64,000 nucleotides of DNA from Klebsiella quasivariicola (lineage in GTDB: Bacteria > Pseudomonadota > Gammaproteobacteria > Enterobacterales > Enterobacteriaceae): assembly GCF_002269255.1 (NCBI RefSeq), contig NZ_CP022823.1, positions 1,488,001 to 1,552,000 of the forward strand, given 5' to 3'. The notes beneath the pieces are model-generated. The model was given only the letters and a program-made list of their open reading frames with translations, made no database searches and was not told the origin of the DNA. Made by a program: the position numbers and the translations under genes. This document shows positions 32,279-40,651 of this stretch, one piece after another. Within the stretch, counting starts at the first letter, position 1. Every line of letters begins with the position of its first letter.

Positions 32279-33439
32279 ATGGCAAACCTACCTGAAACCC
32301 CGCAGTGGGAAGAAGGCATCTACCAGATTGAGGTCTCTGACCCCGTTCTGGGTGGGCCTGACGGAATTTCTAACCGTCAGGGTAAACAACTGGCCAGCCG
32401 CACGCTGTACCTGAAGCAACAGGTTGAAAAAGGCGGTTCTGATCTTGCGAAACACATCGCGGCAGCAGACCCGCATACCCAGTACGCACCGAAAGCCAGC
32501 CCGACATTCACCGGCACGCCAACAGCGCCCACGCCTGCAAATAGCGATAACAGCAAGAAGCTGGCGACGACTGAGTTTGTGGCCAAAGCACTTGCAGCGC
32601 TTGCAGGCAGCGCCCCTGAGACGCTGGATACGCTTAAAGAGCTGGCGGATGCCCTCGGTAACGATCCGAATTTTGCGACCACGGTGCTTAACAAACTGGC
32701 GGAGAAGCTGGCCAAAGACCAGAACGGCGCAGATATTCCTGACCCGGCGCTCTTTGTCAAAAACCTTGGTTTGGGAGATGCGAGCGGATACGTTGGTAGG
32801 CTGCTAAAAATACAGGTATTCACTGCCAGCGGGACAGTGACAAAAACGCCAGGCGCAAAAAAATGGCGAATTAAATGTCTCGGTGGGGGGGGCGGCAGTT
32901 CAGCTGCACCGGCAACGGGTAGTAACGAGGTTTCCGTGAGTAACGGGGGCGGCGCAGGGGCATATGCTGAGGGCATTTATGACGTATCGTCAATAACAAC
33001 GGCGTCAGTCGTCATCGGTTCAGGCGGTGCAGGAGGAACGGCGGATTCAATATACGGCGCTGACGGCGGAGCTAGCTCAGTTGGTTCGTTTATTTCATCG
33101 CCCGGCGGGAAAGTTGGATTACCCGCCGGCCCGGCAAACCCACCATTTCAGCCCGTGGCCAATACTAACAGCGATGGCCCGACTGGGTGGAATATTGTCG
33201 GCTCATCTGGAGCAGGGGCAGAACCAGCCGTAGCTGTTACATATAGCTATGCCGCTGGCTCGCGTGGTTCAAATAGTATATTTGGGGTAGGCGGATCGAT
33301 TCCTGCAATTAATGACCCGGCAAATCCCGGTGGGGGCTATGGTTCTGGAGCATCCGGCTGTTCGAATGGCTCATCCCAACCAGCTAAATCAGGCGCAGCG
33401 GGACGCCCGGGAATCGTAATCATTGAGGAGCTGGCATAA
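32279..33439 (+). CDS. Tail fibre, current orientation (constant plus variable part)
   Basis: 386 aa. Residues 1 to about 160 are constant: a baseplate-binding start (WEEGIYQIEVSDPVLGGPDG), the repeat-like KASPTFTGTPTAPTP and a helical stem. The KNLGLG crossover (32758-32778) marks the switch to the variable tip, about 225 aa and very rich in glycine and serine, ending GRPGIVIIEELA. This tip likely binds the receptor on the host surface. Inversion would replace it by a different tip of 121 aa. Confidence 0.87.
   Translation: MANLPETPQWEEGIYQIEVSDPVLGGPDGISNRQGKQLASRTLYLKQQVEKGGSDLAKHIAAADPHTQYAPKASPTFTGTPTAPTPANSDNSKKLATTEFVAKALAALAGSAPETLDTLKELADALGNDPNFATTVLNKLAEKLAKDQNGADIPDPALFVKNLGLGDASGYVGRLLKIQVFTASGTVTKTPGAKKWRIKCLGGGGGSSAAPATGSNEVSVSNGGGAGAYAEGIYDVSSITTASVVIGSGGAGGTADSIYGADGGASSVGSFISSPGGKVGLPAGPANPPFQPVANTNSDGPTGWNIVGSSGAGAEPAVAVTYSYAAGSRGSNSIFGVGGSIPAINDPANPGGGYGSGASGCSNGSSQPAKSGAAGRPGIVIIEELA
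32758..32778 (+). repeat. Inversion crossover site, left (gix-like)
   Basis: A 21-bp sequence, starting CAAAAACC and ending GGGAGA with central CCTTGG, found again in reverse at 34382-34402. It lies in the fibre gene and reads in frame as KNLGLG in both orientations. It resembles the gix sites of Mu in position and use, recombined by the Gin-type invertase. Confidence 0.9.
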
Positions 33440-33621
33440 TGAGTAATTATGCGCTAGTTAAAAATGGCGTCGTTGAAAATGTTGTTGTATGGGATGGCAC
33501 TGGAGACATTTTCGATGATTATATTACTGTGAATATTGACGACATATCGGCTGGTATCGACTGGACATATGACGGAGAGGCATTTGCCCCTCCGCCAGAA
33601 ATTACTCCGCAGGAGGCGTAG
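33439..33621 (+). CDS. Short tail-fibre partner protein, 60 aa
   Basis: 60 aa starting MSNYALVKNGVVENVVVWDG, overlapping the fibre stop by 1 bp. The start resembles the N-terminus of fibre assembly or adhesin-associated proteins, but it is too short for a full chaperone. Its stop overlaps the end of the opposite assembly gene by about 20 bp. It could be a degraded remnant or a small dedicated partner of the current fibre. Confidence 0.6.
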   Translation: MSNYALVKNGVVENVVVWDGTGDIFDDYITVNIDDISAGIDWTYDGEAFAPPPEITPQEA

Positions 33622-34033
33622 GCCATTCAATATCTGGCGCACCGGAAGTATCGACCAGCTCCAGTGCGTCCAGATAATCCAGCCACAAATTATATTGCAC
33701 CAGTTCCTCACCTTTCAGGCGACCAATCGCCGCTTTACCAGGCCATTGCTTACTGTTTATGTATTCGTTGACCTGATTAATCAATTGCTGCTTTTTCAGT
33801 TCGGCTGCGGCAATTTGTTCCTCATGAGTTGGCGGTGGAATATCAATCCATGCAGGCATTCCGTCGATGACACCTCTGTATTTTCCTTCTGGTGCTTCCT
33901 TCATAAATTCGGCAGCAACAGTGTCGTCAATTTCGATTCCATCATCGGGCCATTCGCCGGATTCCTGATAAGCGATTTTAAGCTCCACAGGGAAAAACGC
34001 ATTTTTATCGGCACTGAAAATATATTTCTGCAT
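33602..34033 (-). CDS. Tail fibre assembly chaperone (alternative orientation)
   Basis: 143 aa starting MQKYIFSADKNAFFPVELKI. It matches phage tail fibre assembly proteins (Mu U/P2 G type): the conserved ending around AALELVDTSGAPDIEWP-like residues (DALELVDTSGAPDIEWPTPP) and the helical EEQIAAAELKKQQLINQVNE. Being on the minus strand it is silent until inversion brings it behind the fibre promoter. Confidence 0.85.
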   Translation of the reverse strand: MQKYIFSADKNAFFPVELKIAYQESGEWPDDGIEIDDTVAAEFMKEAPEGKYRGVIDGMPAWIDIPPPTHEEQIAAAELKKQQLINQVNEYINSKQWPGKAAIGRLKGEELVQYNLWLDYLDALELVDTSGAPDIEWPTPPAE

Positions 34034-34035
34034 TT

Positions 34036-34404
34036 CTACCGTCCTATCGAAATATAACTGAATCTGTATTGCTGTGAGATATCACTGGTTGCCACACGCC
34101 ACGCTGAATTACTGATATGTTCAAAATTTACAGACAAAACCTGCGGGGCAGGAATCGACGGGTCTGACTGAACGGCATCAGACATAACACTGACTGAAAC
34201 CATCGGCTGATTAGGGAATGGTATAGGGAAGTGTCCACTGATAAAGCGGGTCGTGTTTCCTGCAAAAGTGCCAAACTGAACAATATATCCACCTGGTAGC
34301 CTGAACCATCCCGAACCAGAAGCGAATGCTCCCATATCCGGTATCTGATTATCTCCTGTGCCCACATCCCTTTTCGCCGCTTCTCCCAAACCAAGGTTTT
34401 TGGA
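34036..34404 (-). CDS. Alternative tail-fibre tip (silent, no start)
   Basis: Codes about 121 residues from KNLGLGEAAKRDVGTGDNQI to YISIGR. It has no usable start of its own: the frame begins at the crossover site and becomes part of a fibre only after inversion. The C-terminal pattern (GSGWFRLPGGYIVQFGTFAG) is typical of fibre tips in enterobacterial prophages. A small upstream extension of the frame (to 34479) is an artefact of the present orientation. Confidence 0.82.
   Translation of the reverse strand, partial: SKNLGLGEAAKRDVGTGDNQIPDMGAFASGSGWFRLPGGYIVQFGTFAGNTTRFISGHFPIPFPNQPMVSVSVMSDAVQSDPSIPAPQVLSVNFEHISNSAWRVATSDISQQYRFSYISIGR
34382..34402 (-). repeat. Inversion crossover site, right (gix-like)
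   Basis: Exact inverted copy of the 21-bp site at 32758-32778. In both copies the first base of the site is the third base of a codon, so recombination always keeps the fibre frame. Confidence 0.9.
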
Positions 34405-34468
34405 AAAGCAGTTACACATAGTGAAATCTGTAAAAATCCTCCCACCGCGACATAGAGGAGGAGAATTG

Positions 34469-35050
34469 ATGGCCGTCATTGGTTATATCCGCGTATCAAC
34501 AATCGACCAGAACAGCGATTTACAGCGTAATGCACTCATAAGTGCAAACTGTGACCGCATTTTTGAAGACCGTATGAGTGGAAAAGTTGCCAGCCGTCCC
34601 GGTCTGAAACGCGCTTTAAAGTGCGTTAATAGCGGAGACACCCTGGTCGTGTGGAAACTGGACAGGCTGGGGCGCAGCGTTAAGAACCTGATCGCACTGA
34701 TATCAGAGTTACATGAACGCGGTGCCCACTTCCGCTCTTTAACAGACAGTATTGATACCAGCACTTCCATGGGGCGCTTCTTTTTCCACGTGATGTCGGC
34801 ACTGGCGGAGATGGAACGCGAGCTAATCGTCGAACGAACAGTGGCCGGGCTGGCAGCAGCCAGAGCACAAGGACGCGTAGGTGGAAGGCCCAACGCATTA
34901 AAACTGCATGAACGAGAGCAGATTGGGCGGCTATTGGCGAAGGGGCACACCCGCCAGCAGTTGGCCATTATCTATGGTGTAGGGTTATCGACGCTTTACC
35001 GATACTTTCCGGTGGATGGTCAGAGGAAGGATAACGCAGTAGGAATGTAA
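34469..35050 (+). CDS. Gin-type DNA invertase (serine recombinase)
   Basis: 193 aa from ATG at 34469 behind AGGAGGAGA. The N-terminal resolvase domain has IGYIRVST with catalytic S10, then LVVWKLDRLGRS and SMGRFFFHVMSALAEMEREL; a C-terminal helix-turn-helix (RQQLAIIYGVGLSTLYRYF) binds the crossover sites. It inverts the adjacent fibre segment with the help of host Fis. No terminator is seen between its stop and the prophage end, so its transcript may run on into eutB. Confidence 0.92.
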   Translation: MAVIGYIRVSTIDQNSDLQRNALISANCDRIFEDRMSGKVASRPGLKRALKCVNSGDTLVVWKLDRLGRSVKNLIALISELHERGAHFRSLTDSIDTSTSMGRFFFHVMSALAEMERELIVERTVAGLAAARAQGRVGGRPNALKLHEREQIGRLLAKGHTRQQLAIIYGVGLSTLYRYFPVDGQRKDNAVGM

Positions 35051-35080
35051 TTCTTTTGCGAATATTGAAACGCCGCAGCG

Positions 35081-35128
35081 ATGCCATTTATCTCACGGAA
35101 ATGGGCGCATTTATCGCGCGGCGCATCA
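35081..35128 (-). repeat. Prophage right end with two transposase-type repeats
   Basis: On the minus strand the element starts TGATGCGCCGCGC. GATAAATG occurs at 35108-35115 (13 bp from the end) and again at 35085-35092, 23 bp further in and within TGAGATAAATG as in the left end. Offset and spacing mirror the left end exactly. Confidence 0.8.
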
Positions 35129-35134
35129 TGAAAT
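35129..35134. repeat. Target-site duplication, right copy
   Basis: TGAAAT following the terminal CA of the prophage, matching 1017-1022. Removing one copy and the prophage restores the frame GTG AAA TCA CTC of eutA. Confidence 0.85.
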
Positions 35135-35154
35135 CACTCGCATTTCCTTCCTGA
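35129..35154 (+). pseudogene. eutA: Severed 3' end of eutA
   Basis: The last codons of eutA (K)SLAFPS-TGA, separated from the gene body by the prophage. The reading frame joins exactly to AAA at 1019-1021 once the prophage and one duplication are removed. It lies 11 bp before the eutB start. Confidence 0.88.
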
Positions 35155-35165
35155 GGGAACGACTT

Positions 35166-36527
35166 ATGAAACTAAAGACCACATTGTTCGGCAATGTTTA
35201 TCAGTTTAAGGATGTAAAAGAGGTACTGGCGAAAGCCAACGAACTACGTTCGGGGGATGTGCTGGCGGGCGTGGCAGCGGAGAGTTCGCAGCAGCGCGTG
35301 GCGGCCAAGCAGGTGTTGTCGGAGATGACGGTGGCGGATATCCGCAATAACCCGGTGATCCCGTACGAGGAGGACTGCGTGACGCGCCTGATTCAGGACG
35401 ATGTCAACGAAACCGCCTATAACCGCATCAAAAACTGGACCATCAGCGACCTGCGTGAATACGTGCTGAGCGATGAAACCTCCGTGGACGACATCGCCTT
35501 CACGCGCAAGGGGTTAACCTCAGAAGTGGTGGCGGCAGTGGCCAAGATCTGCTCCAACGCCGATCTGATCTACGGCGGCAAAAAAATGCCGGTGATCAAA
35601 AAAGCCAATACCACCATCGGTCTGCCGGGAACCTTCAGCTGCCGCCTGCAGCCGAACGACACCCGTGACGATGTGCAGAGTATTGCTGCGCAAATCTATG
35701 AAGGGCTTTCTTTTGGCGCGGGCGACGCGGTGATCGGCGTTAACCCGGTCACTGACGACGTGGAGAACCTGAGCCGGGTGCTGGATACGGTGTACGGGGT
35801 TATCGACAAGTTTGCCATTCCTACCCAGGGCTGCGTGCTGGCGCACGTCACCACCCAGATTGAAGCCATCCGCCGCGGCGCGCCGGGCGGGCTGATTTTC
35901 CAGAGCATCTGCGGCAGCGAAAAAGGGCTCAAAGAGTTCGGCGTCGAGCTGGCAATGCTTGATGAAGCGCGGGCGGTGGGGGCGGAGTTTAACCGTATCG
36001 CCGGGGAGAACTGCCTCTATTTTGAAACCGGGCAGGGCTCGGCGCTCTCCGCGGGCGCTAACTTCGGCGCCGATCAGGTGACGATGGAAGCGCGTAACTA
36101 TGGCCTGGCGCGGCACTACGATCCGTTCCTGGTGAATACCGTGGTGGGCTTTATCGGGCCGGAGTACCTCTATAACGACCGGCAAATTATTCGCGCCGGG
36201 CTGGAAGACCACTTTATGGGCAAGCTGAGCGGCATCTCGATGGGCTGCGACTGCTGCTACACCAACCATGCCGATGCCGACCAGAACCTCAACGAAAACC
36301 TGATGATCCTGCTGGCGACCGCTGGCTGCAACTACATCATGGGGATGCCGCTCGGCGACGACATCATGCTCAACTACCAGACCACCGCCTTCCACGACAC
36401 TGCGACCGTGCGCCAGCTGCTGGGCCTGCGGCCGTCGCCGGAGTTTGAACGCTGGCTGGAAACGATGGGCATTATGGCAAATGGTCGCCTGACCAAACGG
36501 GCGGGCGATCCGTCACTGTTCTTCTGA
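35166..36527 (+). CDS. eutB: Ethanolamine ammonia-lyase large subunit EutB
   Basis: 453 aa, full length. With EutC it forms the adenosylcobalamin-dependent lyase that converts ethanolamine to acetaldehyde and ammonia inside the Eut microcompartment. It begins MKLKTTLFGNVYQFKDVKEV; the TIM-barrel core includes LPGTFSCRLQPNDTRDDVQS and FETGQGSALSAGANFGADQV. GAGGGA is the ribosome site. Owing to the prophage, its normal operon transcript from upstream is broken; expression now depends on readthrough or a local promoter. Confidence 0.97.
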   Translation: MKLKTTLFGNVYQFKDVKEVLAKANELRSGDVLAGVAAESSQQRVAAKQVLSEMTVADIRNNPVIPYEEDCVTRLIQDDVNETAYNRIKNWTISDLREYVLSDETSVDDIAFTRKGLTSEVVAAVAKICSNADLIYGGKKMPVIKKANTTIGLPGTFSCRLQPNDTRDDVQSIAAQIYEGLSFGAGDAVIGVNPVTDDVENLSRVLDTVYGVIDKFAIPTQGCVLAHVTTQIEAIRRGAPGGLIFQSICGSEKGLKEFGVELAMLDEARAVGAEFNRIAGENCLYFETGQGSALSAGANFGADQVTMEARNYGLARHYDPFLVNTVVGFIGPEYLYNDRQIIRAGLEDHFMGKLSGISMGCDCCYTNHADADQNLNENLMILLATAGCNYIMGMPLGDDIMLNYQTTAFHDTATVRQLLGLRPSPEFERWLETMGIMANGRLTKRAGDPSLFF

Positions 36528-36547
36528 TGACGCGGGGATGACACACC

Positions 36548-37444
36548 ATGGATCAAAAACAAATCGAAGACATTGTACGCAGCGTAATGGCGTCAATGGG
36601 ACAACCACAGCCGCAGGCCCCCGCAGCGTCAACGCCGGCCTGTGAAACGAAATCGTGCGCAGCCGATGTCCCGGCGGAGAGCTGCGCGCTGGATCTGGGC
36701 TCAGCAGAAGCGAAAGCCTGGATTGGCGTACAAAACCCGCATCGCCCTGAGGTGCTCACCGAGCTGCGGCGCAGCACCGCGGCACGCGTCTGCACCGGTC
36801 GCGCCGGGCCGCGTCCGCGCACCCTGGCGCTGCTGCGCTTCCTGGCGGATCACTCGCGTTCGAAAGACACAGTGCTCAAAGAGGTACCAGAGGCGTGGGT
36901 GAAAGCGCAGGGGCTGCTGGAAGTGCATTCGGAAATTAGCGACAAAAATCACTACCTGACGCGCCCCGATCTGGGACGCCGTCTCAGTCCGGAGGCCATC
37001 GATGCGTTGAAGGCGCAGTGCGTGATGGATCCGGATGTGCAGGTGGTGGTCTCCGATGGCCTGTCGACGGATGCCATCACCGCCAACTATGAAGAGATCC
37101 TGCCGCCGCTGCTTGCCGGCCTGAAGCAGGCGGGGCTGAAGGTCGGCACACCGTTCTTCGTCCGCTATGGCCGCGTCAAGATTGAAGATCAGATCGGCGA
37201 GATCCTCGGCGCGAAGGTGGTGATCCTGCTGGTTGGCGAGCGCCCGGGGCTCGGCCAGTCGGAGAGCCTCTCCTGCTACGCGGTCTACTCCCCGCGGGTG
37301 GCCACCACCGTTGAGGCCGACCGGACCTGTATTTCCAATATCCACCAGGGCGGCACCCCGCCGGTAGAAGCCGCCGCGGTGATCGTGGATTTAGCCAAAC
37401 GCATGCTGGAGCAGAAAGCCTCCGGCATCAATATGAGCCGTTAA
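36548..37444 (+). CDS. eutC: Ethanolamine ammonia-lyase small subunit EutC
   Basis: 298 aa. The first 20 residues (MDQKQIEDIVRSVMASMGQP) are the amphipathic helix that targets the enzyme to the microcompartment lumen. A proline/alanine/cysteine-rich linker (about 20-55) follows, then the cobalamin-binding domain (RPRTLALLRFLADHSRSKDT; ILLVGERPGLGQSESLSCYA). It is 20 bp behind eutB. Confidence 0.97.
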   Translation: MDQKQIEDIVRSVMASMGQPQPQAPAASTPACETKSCAADVPAESCALDLGSAEAKAWIGVQNPHRPEVLTELRRSTAARVCTGRAGPRPRTLALLRFLADHSRSKDTVLKEVPEAWVKAQGLLEVHSEISDKNHYLTRPDLGRRLSPEAIDALKAQCVMDPDVQVVVSDGLSTDAITANYEEILPPLLAGLKQAGLKVGTPFFVRYGRVKIEDQIGEILGAKVVILLVGERPGLGQSESLSCYAVYSPRVATTVEADRTCISNIHQGGTPPVEAAAVIVDLAKRMLEQKASGINMSR

Positions 37445-37453
37445 GGAGGCATC

Positions 37454-38113
37454 ATGCCAGCATTAGATTTGATTCGACCCTCAGTCACCGCCATGCGCGT
37501 GATTGCCTCGGTGAACGACGGTTTTGCGCGCGAACTGAAATTACCGCCGCATATACGGAGTCTCGGGCTCATCACGGCAGATTCGGATGACGTGACGTAT
37601 ATTGCCGCCGACGAAGCGACCAAACAGGCGATGGTGGAAGTGGTCTATGGCCGCTCTCTGTACGCCGGCGCGGCCCACGGCCCGTCGCCTACTGCCGGCG
37701 AAGTGCTGATTATGCTGGGTGGCCCAAACCCGGCGGAAGTTCGCGCCGGGCTGGATGCGATGGTGGCGCATATTGAAAGCGGGGCGGCGTTCCAGTGGGC
37801 CAACGACGCGCAAGATACTGCCTTTCTGGCGCATGTGGTGTCGCGTACCGGCTCTTACCTTTCATCGACCGCTGGCATCGCGCTGGGGGATCCGATCGCC
37901 TATCTGGTGGCGCCGCCGCTGGAAGCGACGTTCGGCATCGATGCGGCGATGAAGTCGGCCGACGTCCAGCTGGTGACCTACGTGCCGCCGCCGTCGGAAA
38001 CCAACTATTCGGCCGCCTTTTTGACGGGAAGTCAGGCCGCTTGTAAAGCCGCCTGTAATGCCTTTACCGACGCCGTACTCGATATTGCCCGTCATCCTGT
38101 ACAGCGTGCGTAA
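37454..38113 (+). CDS. eutL: Microcompartment shell protein EutL
   Basis: 219 aa, the size of tandem-domain BMC shell proteins that form pseudohexameric trimers with a gated central pore. It starts MPALDLIRPSVTAMRVIASV, with the second half from about residue 110. It belongs to the shell of the ethanolamine organelle. It is 9 bp after eutC behind AAGGAGG. Confidence 0.96.
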   Translation: MPALDLIRPSVTAMRVIASVNDGFARELKLPPHIRSLGLITADSDDVTYIAADEATKQAMVEVVYGRSLYAGAAHGPSPTAGEVLIMLGGPNPAEVRAGLDAMVAHIESGAAFQWANDAQDTAFLAHVVSRTGSYLSSTAGIALGDPIAYLVAPPLEATFGIDAAMKSADVQLVTYVPPPSETNYSAAFLTGSQAACKAACNAFTDAVLDIARHPVQRA

Positions 38114-38124
38114 TGGAGGGAGCG

Positions 38125-38610
38125 ATGATCAATGCGCTGGGATTGCTCGAAGTGGAGGGTATGGTCGCTGCTGTAGACGCCGCGGATGCCATGCTCAAGG
38201 CGGCCAATGTGCGCCTGCTTAGTCACGAAGTGCTTGACCCCGGCAGGTTAACGCTGGTGGTGGAGGGCGACCTGGCGGCCTGTCGCGCCGCGCTGGATGC
38301 CGGGGCCGCCGCTGCCCGGCGTACCGGCTGCGTGATCAGCCGGCGGGAAATTGGCCGGCCGGAAGAAGATACTCAGCGGCTGATAGGCGGCTTTCAGCCA
38401 CCGCCGCCCGCGCCCCAGCCGCCTGCTGACACGGCATCATCGGAAGCGTTACTGACGCTGCTGGCTTCAGTTCGTCAGGGCATGACGGCCGGCGAGGTGG
38501 CCGCGCATTTTGCCTGGCCGCTGGATAAGGCCCGCCAGGCGCTGGAGCAGCTCTTTTCCGCAGGGACGCTACGAAAACGCAGTAGCCGCTATCGTCTCAA
38601 AAATCCATAA
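38125..38610 (+). CDS. eutK: Microcompartment shell protein EutK
   Basis: 161 aa. An N-terminal BMC domain (MINALGLLEVEGMVAAVDAA, to about 90) is joined by a proline-rich linker to a C-terminal winged helix-like domain (about 110-161), the known EutK layout proposed to bind nucleic acid. The ATG at 38125 behind GGAGGGAGC is preferred over 38113, which overlaps eutL. Confidence 0.92.
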   Translation: MINALGLLEVEGMVAAVDAADAMLKAANVRLLSHEVLDPGRLTLVVEGDLAACRAALDAGAAAARRTGCVISRREIGRPEEDTQRLIGGFQPPPPAPQPPADTASSEALLTLLASVRQGMTAGEVAAHFAWPLDKARQALEQLFSAGTLRKRSSRYRLKNP

Positions 38611-38655
38611 CCTGTCGGAGGTGCCGGGAGCGGCTTGCCCCCGGCTTTAACGATT

Positions 38656-39708
38656 ATGAAAAAGCGTCGTTCTGCAAATTTGCACCATCTCTGTTGCGAG
38701 GCGTTACCTGATGACACCAGGCTGACGCCCCAGGTTGAAATTGACAATATTCATCAACGACACACGACGGATGTGTATGAGCACGCCCTGACCATTACCG
38801 CCTGGCAACAGATCTACGATCAGCTACATCCAGGTCAGTTTCGCGGCGAATTTACCGAAATCCTGCTCGATGAGATCCAGGTCTTTCGCGAATATACCGG
38901 GCTGGCGCTGCGTCAGTCCTGCCTGGTCTGGCCGAACTCCTTCTGGTTTGGCATTCCGGCGACCCGGGGAGAGCAGGGGTTTATCGGCTCGCAGTGCCTG
39001 GGCCGGGCAGAAATCGCCACCCGTCCCGGTGGGACGGAGTTCGAGCTGAGCACGCCTGATGATTACACCATCCTCGGGGTGGTGATTTCAGAGGAGGTGA
39101 TTTCGCGTCATGCCAGTTTCCTGCACCATCCGGAGCGGGTGTTGCATATGCTACGCAACCAGTCAGCGCTGGCGGTACGCGAGCCGCATAAGGCCGCACT
39201 GTGGGGATTTGTCCAGCAGGCGCTGACCACTTTTAGCGAGCATCCTGATACCCTTCATCAGCCGGCTGTGCGTAAGGTCCTGCGGGATAATCTGTTGCTG
39301 GCGATGGGCACGATGCTCGAAGAGGCGCAGCCGATGGTGAGCGTGGAGAGCGTCAGCCACCAGAGCTACCGTCGCCTGCTGGCGCGGGCGCGTGAATATG
39401 TGCTGGAAAACAGCGCAGAGCCGTTAACCGTGCTCGACCTGTGTCAGCAGCTGCACGTCAGCCGACGTACTCTGCAAAACGCCTTCCATGCGATTCTGGG
39501 GATTGGTCCCAACGCCTGGCTTAAACGGATCCGCCTGAACGCCGTGCGCCGGGAGCTGATAAGCCCCTGGTCAGAGCGGGAGACGGTCAAGGAAGCGGCC
39601 ATGCAGTGGGGGTTCTGGCATCTGGGGCAGTTCGCCACCGACTATCAGCAGCTGTTTGCCGAAAAACCGTCGATGACACTGCACCATCGCCTGCGCCAGT
39701 GGGTGTGA
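38656..39708 (+). CDS. eutR: AraC-family ethanolamine regulator EutR
   Basis: 350 aa. The N-terminal sensor domain binds ethanolamine and adenosylcobalamin; the C-terminal AraC domain (about 245-345) contains two helix-turn-helix units (LTVLDLCQQLHVSRRTLQNA; WGFWHLGQFATDYQQLF). It activates the eut promoter and its own expression. Start MKKRRSANLHHL at 38656 agrees with the E. coli protein; seven upstream codons are open but not used. Confidence 0.96.
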   Translation: MKKRRSANLHHLCCEALPDDTRLTPQVEIDNIHQRHTTDVYEHALTITAWQQIYDQLHPGQFRGEFTEILLDEIQVFREYTGLALRQSCLVWPNSFWFGIPATRGEQGFIGSQCLGRAEIATRPGGTEFELSTPDDYTILGVVISEEVISRHASFLHHPERVLHMLRNQSALAVREPHKAALWGFVQQALTTFSEHPDTLHQPAVRKVLRDNLLLAMGTMLEEAQPMVSVESVSHQSYRRLLARAREYVLENSAEPLTVLDLCQQLHVSRRTLQNAFHAILGIGPNAWLKRIRLNAVRRELISPWSERETVKEAAMQWGFWHLGQFATDYQQLFAEKPSMTLHHRLRQWV

Positions 39709-39722
39709 GCGAAGCGACGCCG

Positions 39723-39751
39723 CTGCCGGGGGCACAGCCGCCATCCGGCAG
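39723..39751. terminator. Hairpin between eutR and hemF
   Basis: CTGCCGG (39723-39729) and CCGGCAG (39745-39751) form a stem between these convergent genes, at the very end of hemF. It likely ends transcription on both strands, although the T-run is weak. Confidence 0.5.
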
Positions 39752-40651
39752 TTATAGCCAGTCGCGCACCTGAATAAACTCGTTCAGCGCCGCCTCCGGG
39801 CTGCCTTCTTCCGGCTGGTAATCATATTCCCAGCGTACCAGCGGCGGCATCGACATCAGAATGGATTCTGTCCGTCCCCCGGTTTGCAGGCCGAACAGGG
39901 TGCCGCGGTCCCAGACCAGATTGAACTCGACGTAGCGGCCGCGGCGATAGAGCTGAAAGTGGCGCTCGCGTTCGCCGTACGGCGTGGCTTTTCGGCGTTC
40001 GATGATGGGTAAATAGGCGTCAGCATAGCCGTTCCCTACCGCCTGCATAAAGGCGAAGCAGTGGTCAAAATCCGGGGTGTTCAGGTCGTCAAAGAACAGA
40101 CCGCCGATACCGCGCTGTTCCTGGCGGTGCTTCAGATAGAAGTAATCATCGCACCATTTTTTATAGCGCGGATAGACATCTTCGCCGAACGGCAGACACA
40201 GATCGCGGGCGGTACGATGCCAGTGGACGGCATCCTCTTCAAAACCGTAGTAGGGGGTTAAATCAAAACCGCCGCCGAACCACCATACCGGGTCGGCGCC
40301 GGGCTTTTCGGCAATAAAGAACCGCACGTTGGCATGGCTGGTGGGCACGTAGGGGTTCAGCGGATGAACCACCAGCGAGACGCCCATGGCTTCAAAGCTG
40401 CGTCCGGCCAGCTCCGGGCGGTGCGCGGTCGCTGAAGCGGGCATCGCATCGCCGTGGACGTGGGAGAAGTTGACCCCGGCCTGTTCGAACACAGCGCCAT
40501 CGCGCAACACCCGGCTGCGCCCGCCGCCGCCGCCTTCCCGCTGCCAGGCGTCTTCAATAAACGGGGCGCCATCGACAGCGCTCAGCTGCTGACAGAGGCT
40601 GTCCTGAAGCTGGAGCAAAAAAGTTTTAACCTGCGCGGCATCGGGTTTCAT
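39752..40651 (-). CDS. hemF: Oxygen-dependent coproporphyrinogen III oxidase
   Basis: 299 aa. Converts coproporphyrinogen III to protoporphyrinogen IX in aerobic haem synthesis, cytoplasmic. The conserved segments GVNFSHVHGDAMPASATAHR, WWFGGGFDLTPYYGFEEDAV and YVEFNLVWDRGTLFGLQTGG are present. It overlaps the stop of amiA by a few bases and is cotranscribed with it, as in E. coli. Confidence 0.97.
   Translation of the reverse strand: MKPDAAQVKTFLLQLQDSLCQQLSAVDGAPFIEDAWQREGGGGGRSRVLRDGAVFEQAGVNFSHVHGDAMPASATAHRPELAGRSFEAMGVSLVVHPLNPYVPTSHANVRFFIAEKPGADPVWWFGGGFDLTPYYGFEEDAVHWHRTARDLCLPFGEDVYPRYKKWCDDYFYLKHRQEQRGIGGLFFDDLNTPDFDHCFAFMQAVGNGYADAYLPIIERRKATPYGERERHFQLYRRGRYVEFNLVWDRGTLFGLQTGGRTESILMSMPPLVRWEYDYQPEEGSPEAALNEFIQVRDWL

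Larger units (their letters stand above)
32758..34402. other. Invertible tail-fibre segment
   Basis: A 1.6-kb segment bounded by inverted 21-bp sites. It holds the current fibre tip and its short partner gene on the plus strand, and the alternative tip and its assembly gene on the minus strand. Inversion would exchange the 386-aa fibre for one of about 281 aa (160 constant plus 121). The invertase gene starts 66 bp beyond the right site. Confidence 0.88.

Noticed and set aside
34404..34479. Start of a separate alternative fibre gene at 34479
   Set aside because: The residues before KNLGLG derive from antisense invertase leader; the tip needs inversion to be expressed.
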